From: JAJZRJ01 sp040757055
GTDB lineage: Bacteria; Desulfobacterota; Desulfobulbia; Desulfobulbales; Desulfurivibrionaceae
Direction: 5' to 3'
Assembly (NCBI GenBank): GCA_040757055.1
Contig: JBFLXY010000020.1
Location: 1 to 25,052 of the forward strand
Length of the DNA stretch: 25,052 bases
Part shown: piece by piece, positions 7,091 through 20,203 of the stretch
Numbering within the stretch: position 1 is the stretch's first letter
Layout of the letters: each line of letters begins with the position of its first letter
Position numbers and translations under genes: made by a program
Notes under the pieces: generated by a model
The model's input: the letters and a program-made list of their open reading frames with translations, nothing else
What the model was told of the DNA's origin: nothing
Database searches by the model: none

Positions 7091-10000
7091 TTACTTCGTC
7101 GGCTCGAGCGCCTTGAAGCGGCCTTCGAGGAACTTCCAACCCTTCTCCACGTCCTGCTGGCTCATGGCCATCAACTCGTCCGCATGCTCCGGGTTCATGA
7201 GCTTCAACGCCCGGTAGCGGTTCTCGTTCATGGCATACTCGGCGAACGGGATGGACGGTGCCTTGGAGTCGATGTGGAGCGGGTTCTTGCCTTCGGCCTC
7301 CAGCATCGGGTTGTAGCGGTAGAGCGGCCAGTGGCCACAGGCAACGGCCTTCTTCTGCTGGTCGAAGCCCTTGGCCATGTTGATGCCGTGGTTGATGCAG
7401 TGGGCGTAGGCGATGATCAGCGACGGGCCGTCGTAGGCCTCGGCCTCGGCAAAGGCCTTGACCGCCTGCTGCGGGTTGGCGCCCAGTGCGATCTTGGCCA
7501 CGTAGACGTTGCCGTAGGTGGAGAAGATCATGCCGATGTCCTTCTTGGGCATCTTCTTGCCGCCGGCGGCGAACTGGGCGGTGGCCGCGCGCGGGGTGGA
7601 CTTGGACATCTGGCCGCCGGTGTTGGAGTATACCTCGGTGTCCATGATGAGGACGTTCACGTTCTCGCCGGAGGCCAGCACGTGGTCGAGGCCGCCGTAG
7701 CCGATGTCGTAGGCCCAGCCGTCGCCGCCCACGATCCACACCGACTTCTTCACCAGGTAGTCGGCCACGTGGAGCAGCCGCTTGGCAACAGCCGAACTGC
7801 TTTTGGCCAGGGCGTCCTTGAGCTTGGCAACGCGGGCGCGCTGGGCCTCGATCTCGTCCTGGCTCTTCTGGGAGGCTCCGATGATCTCGTCGGCCATTGG
7901 CTTGGTGATGAGCTTTTCCTCCACGGCCTTGCCGAGGAGTTCCACGGCCTGGGCGCCGAGCTTGTTCACGCTGTAGCGCATGCCAAGGCCGAATTCGGCG
8001 TTGTCCTCGAAGAGCGAGTTGGCCCACACCGGACCACGGCCGTCAGCGCGCTTGCAGTATGGGGTGGTGGGCAGGTTGCCGCCGTAGATCGAGGAGCAGC
8101 CCGTGGCGTTGGCGATGAGCATCCGGTCGCCGAACATCTGGGTGGCGAGCTTGATGTACGGGGTCTCGCCGCAGCCAGCGCAGGCGCCGGAGAACTCGAA
8201 GAGCGGCCGGATGAGCTGGCTTCCCTTGACGGTGGAGGGGTCGATCTCGGCGTTGGCCACCTCAGGCAGCGCCAGGAAGAACTTGACGTTGGGGATCTCC
8301 TGGGTGCGCACCGCCTCGGTGTTTTCGATCATCCTGAGGGCCTTCTCCTTGGCCGGGCAGGCGTCCACGCAGAGGGTGCAGCCGCAGCAGTCCTCGGTGA
8401 AGACCTGGATCACGGCCTTCTGGCCTTCGAACTGCTTGCCCACCGCATCGGCGCTCTTCATGGTCTTGGGTGCCTTGGCAAGCGCCGACGGCTTCACGAT
8501 CTTGAGGCGGATGGAGGCGTGCGGGCAGACCAGGGAGCAACGGCCGCACTGGATGCAGTTGGCCGGGATCCACTCGGGCACATGCACCGCGATGTTGCGC
8601 TTCTCGTACTGGGTGGTGGCGGTGGGCCAGGTGCCGTCGCAGGGCATCTGGGAGACCTTGATCTCGGTGCCCTTGCCCTCGATCATCTTGGCGGTGACCT
8701 CCTTGACAAAGGCCGGGGCATCGGCCGGAACCACGGACGGCTTCTCGTGGCCGTCAACGCTCTTGGGTACCTTGACCTCGACGATGTTGTTCACCGCCGC
8801 ATCCACCGCGGCGTAGTTCATGTTGACGACCTTGTCGCCCTTCTTGCCGTAGGTCTTCTTGATGGCGTCCTTGATCGCCTTGATCGCCTCGTCCTTGGTG
8901 AGGATGCCGGAGAGAAGGAAGAAGGCGGTCTGCATGATCATGTTGATGCGGGCACCCAGGCCGATGGCCTCGGCGAGATGGATGGCATCGATGATGTAGA
9001 ACTTGGCCTTCTTGGCAATGAGGTCCTTCTGGACCTGGGAGGGCAGCTGCTTCCATACCTGGTCCTTGTTGAAGGTGGTGGTGAGGAGGAAGGTGCCGCC
9101 GTTCTCGAGGTTGCCCACCATGTCGTACTTGTCGAGGAAGGTGAAGTTGTGGCAGGCCACGAAGTTCGCCTTGTTGATCAGGTACGGGGCCACGATCTTG
9201 TTCTTGCCGAAGCGCAGGTGGCTGGTGGTGATGGAGCCGGACTTCTTCGAGTCGTACACGAAGTAGCCCTGGGCGGAGTTGTCGGTCTCGGTGCCGATGA
9301 TCTTGATGGTGTTCTTGTTGGCGCCAACGGTGCCGTCCGCGCCCAGGCCGAAGAACATGGCGCGGGTCACGTCCTTGCCCTCGATGTCGAAGGAGGCGCT
9401 GTACTTGAGGCTGGTGCGGGCGACGTCGTCGTCCGGGCCGACGCAGAAGTGGTTCTTTGCCTTCTTGGCCGCCATGTTGTCGAACACGGCCTTGACCATG
9501 GCCGGGGTGAACTCGGCGGAGCCGAGGCCGTAACGGCCGCCCAGGATAACCGGGGCCTTCTTCATGGTGCCGGCCTGGACCGCCTCGTTGACTGCGGCGA
9601 TGACGTCGAGGTAGAGCGGCTCGCCGACGGAGCCGGGCTCCTTGGTGCGGTCGAGCACGGTGATGCGCTTCACCGTCTTGGGCAGGGCCTTGACCATGGC
9701 CGCGGCATCGAAGGGCCGGAAGAGGCGGACCACGACAAGGCCCAGTTTCGCGCCCTTCTTGGCGCGCAGATGCTCGATGGTGGCGGCCACGGTCTCGGCG
9801 CCGGAGCCCATCATCACGATGACGTCCTCGGCCTTGGGGTCGCCGTAGTAGTCAAAGAGGTGGTACTTGCGGCCGGTGAGTTTGCCGAACTTGTCCATGG
9901 TCTTCTGGACGATGGAGGGGCAGGCGTTGTAGAACTTGTTCACGGTCTCGCGGCCGGTGAAGTAGACGTCCGGGTTCTGGGCGGTGCCGCGCATCATGGG

Positions 10001-10636
10001 CCGGTCCGGGGAGAGGCCGCGCTGGCGGTGGGCGATGACCAGCTCTTCGTCGATCATCTTGCGCATGTCGTCGAAGGTGAGCTGTTCGATCTTCTGGATT
10101 TCGTGGGAGGTCCGGAAGCCGTCGAAGAAGTGCATGAAGGGGATGCGGCTCGCCAGGGCGGCCTGGGTGGCAATGAGCGCCATGTCCTGGCATTCCTGGA
10201 CGTTCTGGGAGCAGAGCATGGACCAGCCGGTCTGGCGAACGGCCATGACGTCGCCGTGGTCGCCGAAGATGGAAAGACCCTGGCAGGCCACCGAGCGGGC
10301 GGTAATATGGAAGACGGTCGGGGTCAACTCGCCGGCCAATTTGTACATGTTGGGCATCATCAGGAAGAGGCCCTGGGAGGCGGTAAAGGTGGTGCAGAGC
10401 GCGCCGGTGGTGAGGCTGCCGTGCAAAGCGCCCGCCACGCCGCCTTCGGACTGCATCTGGGTGACCACCGGAACGGAGCCCCAGATGTTCTCCTGCTTGG
10501 CAGTCGCCTTGGTGTCCGCCTCGGCCGCCATGGGCGACGAAGGGGTGATCGGGTAGATCGTGATAATCTCGCTGGTGGCATAGGCGACGTGGGTGCAGGC
10601 CTGGTTGCCGTCGATAGTGACCATCTTGCGGGACAT
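7091..10636 (-). CDS. nifJ: Pyruvate:ferredoxin (flavodoxin) oxidoreductase, single-chain
   Basis: This 1181-residue cytoplasmic enzyme interconverts pyruvate + CoA and acetyl-CoA + CO2 using ferredoxin or flavodoxin. Domains in order are the N-terminal pyruvate-binding domain with YPITPSSPMAAEAD, FTASQGLFLMMPNMYKLAGE, a central domain (VVVRLFRPFD) and a gamma-type domain. Then comes a two-cluster ferredoxin domain with CIQCGRCSLVCP near 693-704 and CCGCTLCVDACP near 748-759. Last is the thiamine diphosphate domain with CAGCGETPY and GDGWAYDIGYGGLDH near 967, plus DTEVYSNTGGQMSKSTPRAA. ATG 10636 (MSRKMVTIDG) is chosen because GGAAGGAGAG sits 4-6 bases upstream; an upstream in-frame start would add 48 residues with no family likeness. 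The family is usually 1170-1230 residues. Confidence 0.97.
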   Translation of the reverse strand: MSRKMVTIDGNQACTHVAYATSEIITIYPITPSSPMAAEADTKATAKQENIWGSVPVVTQMQSEGGVAGALHGSLTTGALCTTFTASQGLFLMMPNMYKLAGELTPTVFHITARSVACQGLSIFGDHGDVMAVRQTGWSMLCSQNVQECQDMALIATQAALASRIPFMHFFDGFRTSHEIQKIEQLTFDDMRKMIDEELVIAHRQRGLSPDRPMMRGTAQNPDVYFTGRETVNKFYNACPSIVQKTMDKFGKLTGRKYHLFDYYGDPKAEDVIVMMGSGAETVAATIEHLRAKKGAKLGLVVVRLFRPFDAAAMVKALPKTVKRITVLDRTKEPGSVGEPLYLDVIAAVNEAVQAGTMKKAPVILGGRYGLGSAEFTPAMVKAVFDNMAAKKAKNHFCVGPDDDVARTSLKYSASFDIEGKDVTRAMFFGLGADGTVGANKNTIKIIGTETDNSAQGYFVYDSKKSGSITTSHLRFGKNKIVAPYLINKANFVACHNFTFLDKYDMVGNLENGGTFLLTTTFNKDQVWKQLPSQVQKDLIAKKAKFYIIDAIHLAEAIGLGARINMIMQTAFFLLSGILTKDEAIKAIKDAIKKTYGKKGDKVVNMNYAAVDAAVNNIVEVKVPKSVDGHEKPSVVPADAPAFVKEVTAKMIEGKGTEIKVSQMPCDGTWPTATTQYEKRNIAVHVPEWIPANCIQCGRCSLVCPHASIRLKIVKPSALAKAPKTMKSADAVGKQFEGQKAVIQVFTEDCCGCTLCVDACPAKEKALRMIENTEAVRTQEIPNVKFFLALPEVANAEIDPSTVKGSQLIRPLFEFSGACAGCGETPYIKLATQMFGDRMLIANATGCSSIYGGNLPTTPYCKRADGRGPVWANSLFEDNAEFGLGMRYSVNKLGAQAVELLGKAVEEKLITKPMADEIIGASQKSQDEIEAQRARVAKLKDALAKSSSAVAKRLLHVADYLVKKSVWIVGGDGWAYDIGYGGLDHVLASGENVNVLIMDTEVYSNTGGQMSKSTPRAATAQFAAGGKKMPKKDIGMIFSTYGNVYVAKIALGANPQQAVKAFAEAEAYDGPSLIIAYAHCINHGINMAKGFDQQKKAVACGHWPLYRYNPMLEAEGKNPLHIDSKAPSIPFAEYAMNENRYRALKLMNPEHADELMAMSQQDVEKGWKFLEGRFKALEPTK

Positions 10637-10800
10637 AGTGCTCTCCTTCCTTCGGATAAGGGTTGAAAGAAAAACGGCTTGATACCATGAACTTATTGCA
10701 GGCAAACGCCCCCGGCCGGGAGCGCGGTTTGCCCGAACATGCAGCAAGATACCACCGGGTATGATGCCCGATGGGTCCATCGAACGTAGTAACCTAAACT

Positions 10801-10816
10801 AATTTGTACTCAAATT
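10801..10816. promoter_or_regulatory. Perfect palindrome upstream of nifJ, candidate operator
   Basis: AATTTG TACT CAAATT is a perfect 6-4-6 inverted repeat in the AT-rich gap between epsC and nifJ. It overlaps a possible minus-strand -35 (TTGAGT, 10813-10808) that has TACTAC (10791-10786) 16 bases on. The overlap would suit a repressor or redox regulator of nifJ. The half site is not the spacing of an FNR/CRP site. The promoter part is weak. Confidence 0.4.
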
Positions 10817-10823
10817 CCACTAT

Positions 10824-11810
10824 TTATTTTTCGCGTTTTGGAGATTGTTTGGTTTTGAAAATCAGTTCAGGCGGGTTGAGCAGGACCTTGGTGTCGGGCG
10901 GGACCGAGGTGGTGAGCCAGACGTTGCCGCCCACCACCGAGCGGGCGCCGATGACGGTGTCGCCGCCCAGGATGGTGGAACCGGCGTAGACGGTGACGTC
11001 GTCTTCCAGGGTGGGGTGGCGCTTGCTCTGGCGGTCCAGGTTGCCGGCCTCGTCGCGTTTGAAGGCCAAGGCGCCCAGGGTGACGCCCTGGTAGAGCTTG
11101 ACCCGGTCGCCGAGTACCGCGGTCTGGCCGATGACCACGCCGGTGCCGTGGTCGATGAAAAAGGAGTTGCCGATGGTGGCGCCGGGGTGGATGTCGATGC
11201 CGGTGATGGTGTGGGCCTGCTCGGTCATGATGCGCGGCAGGATCGGCACCTCCAGCCGGTAGAGTTCGTGGGCCACCCGGTAGACCATGATGGCATGGAT
11301 GCCGGGATAACTGAAGATGATCTCGTCGAAGCTGCCGGCGGCCGGGTCGCCGGAATAGGCAGCCTGGACGTCGGTGGCGAGTACCGACCGGAGCCGCGGC
11401 AGCGTTTCGAGAAAGGCGAAGGCCCTGGCCTTGCCCGCGGCCTCGCAGTGCTGGCAGGTCTGGTGGTGGCGCAGGCATTCGTGGCGGATACTGTGGGTGA
11501 TCTCGTTGGCCAGACGGTCGAAGAGGCCGGAGATTTCGAGGCCGATGCGGTACTTGAGGTTGACCCGGTCGAGCCCCTGGGTGCGGAAGTAGCCGGGAAA
11601 GAGGATGTCGCGGCAGGTGTCGAGAAGTTCGATCACGTGCTGGCGGCTGGGCAGAGGTTCGGCCTCCACATGCTCGAAGCAGGCCTGGTCGAAGCAGGTG
11701 GCCACCACCTCATCGACGATCCCCGGCAGGCGGGAACGGAAGTCGACCGTTTCCGGTTCCTTTGGGCATGCTTCGTTGTGGGCTTGGGGCAGCTTTTTCG
11801 GGCGGGCCAT
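10824..11810 (-). CDS. epsC: Serine O-acetyltransferase, EpsC type
   Basis: It acetylates L-serine with acetyl-CoA to O-acetylserine, the acceptor for cysteine synthesis. The 328 residues fit the longer EpsC-type family, not the 273-residue E. coli CysE. An N-terminal helical region carries a Cys/His cluster (RHECLRHHQTCQHCEAAGKA, 109-128). Next come FLETLPRLRSVLATDVQAAY and EIIFSYPGIHAIMVYRVAHELY. The left-handed beta-helix has TGIDIHPGATIG (203-214) and DHGTGVVIG (220-228). Asp206 and His221 have the same 15-residue spacing as the catalytic Asp143/His158 pair of E. coli CysE. The start is ATG 11810 with GGAGGT 6 bases upstream. It is commonly annotated as cysE too. No terminator is evident before nifJ, but nifJ seems to have its own control region. 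Confidence 0.93.
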   Translation of the reverse strand: MARPKKLPQAHNEACPKEPETVDFRSRLPGIVDEVVATCFDQACFEHVEAEPLPSRQHVIELLDTCRDILFPGYFRTQGLDRVNLKYRIGLEISGLFDRLANEITHSIRHECLRHHQTCQHCEAAGKARAFAFLETLPRLRSVLATDVQAAYSGDPAAGSFDEIIFSYPGIHAIMVYRVAHELYRLEVPILPRIMTEQAHTITGIDIHPGATIGNSFFIDHGTGVVIGQTAVLGDRVKLYQGVTLGALAFKRDEAGNLDRQSKRHPTLEDDVTVYAGSTILGGDTVIGARSVVGGNVWLTTSVPPDTKVLLNPPELIFKTKQSPKREK

Positions 11811-11848
11811 GGCAGCACCTCCTGCGGCTGAGAGGGTTTCTTGTCGGA

Positions 11849-11877
11849 AAAATACCAGCGCCGCCCGTCTTGCACAA
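11849..11877 (-). promoter_or_regulatory. Candidate sigma-70 promoter of epsC
   Basis: On the minus strand, TTGTGC (11877-11872) and TATTTT (11854-11849) have a 17-base spacer. They sit 39 bases before the epsC start and after the thioredoxin-like gene stop. Confidence 0.5.
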
Positions 11878-11910
11878 GGAGAATGGCGGTCGGCTGAGGG
11901 CGTTGCCGGA

Positions 11911-12174
11911 TCAGATGCGGGAGAGCAAAAAGCGGCGGATCTTGGCCGAGGTGAGAAGGATGCCGGTCAGCCTCGCCTCGCCGACCTTGATGGTCGGCAC
12001 GGTCCGGATACTGGCCTCCCGAACCCGGCCGAGGTTGGCGGCCACCTCAATGGTCTCGATTTCCAGGTGGGGGAATTCCCGCTGCAGCCGTTTGAGTTCA
12101 TGGGCCACATAGAGGCAGCGGGGGCAGAAAAGGGTGCGATAGAACTCCACCTTCATGGGAGCCGGCCCTTTCAT
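11911..12174 (-). CDS. Small thioredoxin/glutaredoxin-fold protein with CPRC motif
   Basis: The 87-residue protein shows a glutaredoxin/thioredoxin-like fold. The beta strand KVEFYRTLF is followed by the redox motif CPRC (Cys17, Cys20), a helix (LYVAHELKRLQREFP), a strand (LEIETIEV), the cis-Pro loop TVPTIKV (Pro60) and a C-terminal helix. It has no signal peptide, so it should be cytoplasmic. Likely roles are disulfide reduction or exchange; the target is unknown. ATG 12174 overlaps the adenylate cyclase stop (ATGA), which suggests translational coupling. A second ATG at residue 7, with AAAGGG about 9 bases upstream, is a possible alternative start. It is the last gene of the presumed ftsH-folP-cyaA group. 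Confidence 0.82.
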   Translation of the reverse strand: MKGPAPMKVEFYRTLFCPRCLYVAHELKRLQREFPHLEIETIEVAANLGRVREASIRTVPTIKVGEARLTGILLTSAKIRRFLLSRI

Positions 12175-14135
12175 TTTTCAAGAATCGCCTTGATGGCGTG
12201 CATCTCGTCCTGGGGCGGGATGAAAAACTCCAGGTTGTTGTTCCAGCGGCTCACGTAGTGCTGGGTCAGCAGCGCCCGCTGGGCATTTTTGAGCTGGGTG
12301 ATGGAGGTGTATTCCTGGAGGAAGTATTCGCCATAGCTGTTCTCGGTCATGATCGAGGTGCGGAAGGTCTTGGCGTTCTTCACCGGCTCCTTATAGAAGT
12401 TGACCACCACCAGGGCGCGGAGCACCGTTTCCCGCTGCACCAGTTTCTCCGGCGCGATCTGCGAGAAATGGATGATGGGGAAGGTTTTGATCATTGCCTC
12501 GGTGAGTTGCTGGATATCGACCAGGTCGATGGGCAGGAAGTTTTTGGTCAGGTGGAGCCGGGTGCGGCTGGCGAGGATGCCGTTGACCAGGAGCCAGGCC
12601 ACCAGCTTGATGAGATCGTCCTCGCGGCGGATGACCGACTCGACCTGGTCCCGCACGGTATTGTGGTCGTGTTCACCCTGGAAGGCGAAGTAGGAGAATT
12701 TGCCTGCATGCTTGGTGATGTGGATGGTGATGTCCTCCTGGGCCATCATGTCCCGGGAGATACTTCGGATATATTCGATCTTGTTTTCTTTTTTCTCGTA
12801 GAAGGTGAAGAGTTTGCGGCCGAGGATGGAGAGGTCGCGCTCGGTGATGGTGAGCCCGGTTTCCGGCCCGAAATTCTTGAAGATCCAGCGCAGCCGCTTG
12901 TAGGTCTCCAGCAGATAGTCGTGGATCTTGGCGCCAAAGGTCAGGAGATCCTTGTAGCGCCAGCGGCGGAACAGGAGGAAGTGCTCGTGGTTGTCGGGGA
13001 GCAGCCCCCAGTTTTCCATCATGGCCATGGTGGCCTTGAGGTGGCTCTTCTGGCCGAATTTGGTCTGCTTCTGCGATTCCATCCCTTCCAGGGTCTTCAG
13101 GAAGAGGCATTCGCGGATCAGGTTGTCCCGCTTCTCGTCCTTTTGCGCCTTGCGGTAGAAGGCGACGATCTCGCGGGAGAGGAGGAGATAGGGATCGATC
13201 TCCGCAAGCTCCATGGCCTCCTTGGCGCTGGACAGTTTTTCCGGATAGGAGACGAGGCACTTGACCTTGTCTGAGAAGAGCGGCAGGGTGTTGGACTGCT
13301 GCTGGAGAAGCAGTTCCAGATAGGCGAACTTGATCACCGACTTGAAGGGGCTGTCCAGGGCCTTGTTCATCTGCCACAGGCAGGCCCCGAAGATCTCGGC
13401 CTTGGGGATGTCGGAGAGGTAGCCCAGATCGACGAAATCGTTGGGGTTGACATCCTTGGTCTTCAGTGTTTTCAGGACAAAGGCGCGGTATTCTCCCTCG
13501 GTGAGTCCCGGCGGGATGAGCCACCAGAGAATGGGCTTGCCCGCCACCAGGATGTGGGTCCGGAAGAGTTCGTCCTTGAGCAGGATCTTGACCGCCGAAC
13601 CGGCGGATTCCTCGTCGGCGGCGGAGGTTTCGTAGCTGTTTTCCCTGGTCTGGTCGATGTCCATGAGAAAGAAATGGACCTCGGCCCCCCGTTTCATCGC
13701 CCACTGTTCGATGCCCTTGCATTTTTCCCGCAGCATTGCCAGGCGTTCCTTGCCGAGCTCCTTGAAGCGGACGCTGACCCAGAAGTCACAGTCGGAAAGG
13801 GCCGACTGGGCCACGGTGCCGATGCTGCCGATGGTTTTGAGCGAATAGATCGCCGGCTCCGCCGGTTTCGCTACCTGGGCGTCGAGCCGCATGGCTGACG
13901 AGGTGGGGAAATAGCGGCGAAAGAGGTCGCCGGGCATCATCTTTTCCGGCTCATAGCCGTAAATGCCGCAGGGACATTCCTTGTTGTCCACAAAACCGGG
14001 CAGGTCGGGATAGTTGGTGTGCAGGAGGTAGGGAACGCCCTTGAAGAAAACCGCCGCCCGGGCCGGGTTGAAGAGGGTCGCCTTGGTGATGCGCTCCTCG
14101 TTGTACTGCTGATATCGGGCGAGCTTGGTCTTCAT
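12171..14135 (-). CDS. cyaA: Class I adenylate cyclase, short form
   Basis: The 654 residues align by eye with the catalytic half and middle of enterobacterial CyaA, which makes cAMP from ATP. Matches include LLHTNYPDLPGFVD, the nucleotidyltransferase signature GSIGTVAQSALSDCDFWV (103-120; Ser104, Asp115, Asp117 and Trp119 correspond to Ser103, Asp114, Asp116 and Trp118 of E. coli), VHFFLMDIDQTREN, AGKPILWWLIPPG, DFVDLGYLSDIPKAEIFGA, WQMNKALDSPFKSVIKFAYLE and KLVAWLLVNGILASRTRLHL. E. coli CyaA has about 848 residues. Here the chain ends about 190 residues earlier, so the far C-terminal part linked to EIIA-Glc control is absent or reduced. The start is ATG 14135 with AAAAGGA 4 bases upstream. 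The gene lies 54 bases after folP and overlaps the thioredoxin-like gene by 4 bases. Confidence 0.92.
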   Translation of the reverse strand: MKTKLARYQQYNEERITKATLFNPARAAVFFKGVPYLLHTNYPDLPGFVDNKECPCGIYGYEPEKMMPGDLFRRYFPTSSAMRLDAQVAKPAEPAIYSLKTIGSIGTVAQSALSDCDFWVSVRFKELGKERLAMLREKCKGIEQWAMKRGAEVHFFLMDIDQTRENSYETSAADEESAGSAVKILLKDELFRTHILVAGKPILWWLIPPGLTEGEYRAFVLKTLKTKDVNPNDFVDLGYLSDIPKAEIFGACLWQMNKALDSPFKSVIKFAYLELLLQQQSNTLPLFSDKVKCLVSYPEKLSSAKEAMELAEIDPYLLLSREIVAFYRKAQKDEKRDNLIRECLFLKTLEGMESQKQTKFGQKSHLKATMAMMENWGLLPDNHEHFLLFRRWRYKDLLTFGAKIHDYLLETYKRLRWIFKNFGPETGLTITERDLSILGRKLFTFYEKKENKIEYIRSISRDMMAQEDITIHITKHAGKFSYFAFQGEHDHNTVRDQVESVIRREDDLIKLVAWLLVNGILASRTRLHLTKNFLPIDLVDIQQLTEAMIKTFPIIHFSQIAPEKLVQRETVLRALVVVNFYKEPVKNAKTFRTSIMTENSYGEYFLQEYTSITQLKNAQRALLTQHYVSRWNNNLEFFIPPQDEMHAIKAILEK

Positions 14136-14189
14136 CGTGTCCTTTTGTAACAGGAATAAGGGAGGAAGAGCAAGGGATTTGCCGCTCCG

Positions 14190-15035
14190 CTAGGGGGCGG
14201 CCTCTACGGCCGCGGCCAGCTGCACTGCCTGTCGGGTCAGGGGCACGTTGTGGACCCGGAGCAGATCAACCCCGTGGAGCACCGCCAAGGCGGCGAGCGC
14301 AGCGGTGGGGATGTCGCGTTCGGCGACCTCAAGCCCGAGAACCCTGCCGATGAATGCCTTGCGCGAGTGGCCGAGGAGCAGCGGGCAGCCCAGTTCGCGG
14401 AAGCGGTGCAGGTGCTTGAGGATGGAAAGGTTGTGTTCCACGCTCTTGCCGAAGCCGATACCGGGGTCCACGATGAGGTTTTCCCGGCGGATGCCCCGGC
14501 TTGCGGCCCAGTCGATGCGCTCGGCGAGAAAGGCCAGGATTTCTGCGACCACGTCGGCGTAGCGCGGCTCGACCTGCATGTCCTTCGGGGTGCCGAGCAT
14601 GTGCATGAGGATCACCGGCACCTGGTATTGCGCCGCCACCTCGGCCATGGACGGATCGAAGCGCAGGGCGCTGATGTCGTTGATGATGGTGGCGCCGGCG
14701 GCGATGGCCTCGTGCGCCACCTCAGCCTTGGTGGTGTCGATGGAAATGGGGATGGCGCGGTCGATTGCGCGTACCGCCCGGATGGCGGGGAGCACCCGCG
14801 CCAGTTCATCGGCAACGCTGACCGGTTCTGAAAAGGGGCGGGAGGACTCGCCGCCGATGTCGATGATGTCGGCGCCTGCGGCAAGCAGTGCGGCAACCTG
14901 CCGGGCCATGTCTTCGGCCTCGGTGAAGCGGCCGCCGTCGGAAAAGGAATCCGGCGTCACGTTCAGGATTCCCATGATCCTGGGCGGAACGCCGGCAGGG
15001 CGGAACCAGCGGTTGGAGGCGGCGGAAGCGCTCAC
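14190..15035 (-). CDS. folP: Dihydropteroate synthase
   Basis: FolP joins p-aminobenzoate to dihydropterin pyrophosphate to give dihydropteroate in the folate pathway; it is the sulfonamide target. The 281 residues form the expected TIM barrel with IMGILNVTPDSFSDGG (20-35), DIIDIGGESSRPF (57-69), ISIDTTKAEVA (pterin site), ATIINDISAL, VILMHMLGTPKDMQ, LIVDPGIGFGKSVEHN and LLLGHSRKAFIGR. The start is GTG 15035, 5 bases after the ftsH stop. The A/G-rich AAAAAGG is too close to serve as a normal ribosome site, so coupling to ftsH is likely. The next in-frame ATG (residue 21) would cut into the first barrel motif. ftsH followed by folP is a common order in related bacteria. Confidence 0.94.
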   Translation of the reverse strand: MSASAASNRWFRPAGVPPRIMGILNVTPDSFSDGGRFTEAEDMARQVAALLAAGADIIDIGGESSRPFSEPVSVADELARVLPAIRAVRAIDRAIPISIDTTKAEVAHEAIAAGATIINDISALRFDPSMAEVAAQYQVPVILMHMLGTPKDMQVEPRYADVVAEILAFLAERIDWAASRGIRRENLIVDPGIGFGKSVEHNLSILKHLHRFRELGCPLLLGHSRKAFIGRVLGLEVAERDIPTAALAALAVLHGVDLLRVHNVPLTRQAVQLAAAVEAAP

Positions 15036-15040
15036 CCTTT

Positions 15041-16852
<1,812 letters not shown>

Positions 16853-16912
16853 GAAAGCCTCCTCAAACGGGTTGTTGCGTCAGGGTCTTCCTTCCGGGCG
16901 CACGTCTTCCCC

Positions 16913-16941
16913 ATCATAAGACAGGTGAGCCGGAAAGTCCA
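16913..16941 (-). promoter_or_regulatory. Candidate sigma-70 promoter of the ftsH unit
   Basis: On the minus strand, TGGACT (16941-16936) and TATGAT (16918-16913) are 17 bases apart in the 106-base gap after carB. No clear heat-shock sigma-32 pattern was seen. Confidence 0.45.
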
Positions 16942-16958
16942 GCCGTGCGCCAGCCGGT

Positions 16959-20177
<3,219 letters not shown>

Positions 20178-20203
20178 GGTCGTGGTTCCGTTTGGAGTTC
20201 CGG

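Noticed and set aside
7184..10666. Open frame of 1160 codons on the plus strand opposite nifJ
   Set aside because: It is the antisense shadow of a high-GC gene with strong third-position bias. Its product is Leu/Gly/His/Val/Asp-rich and shows no domain.
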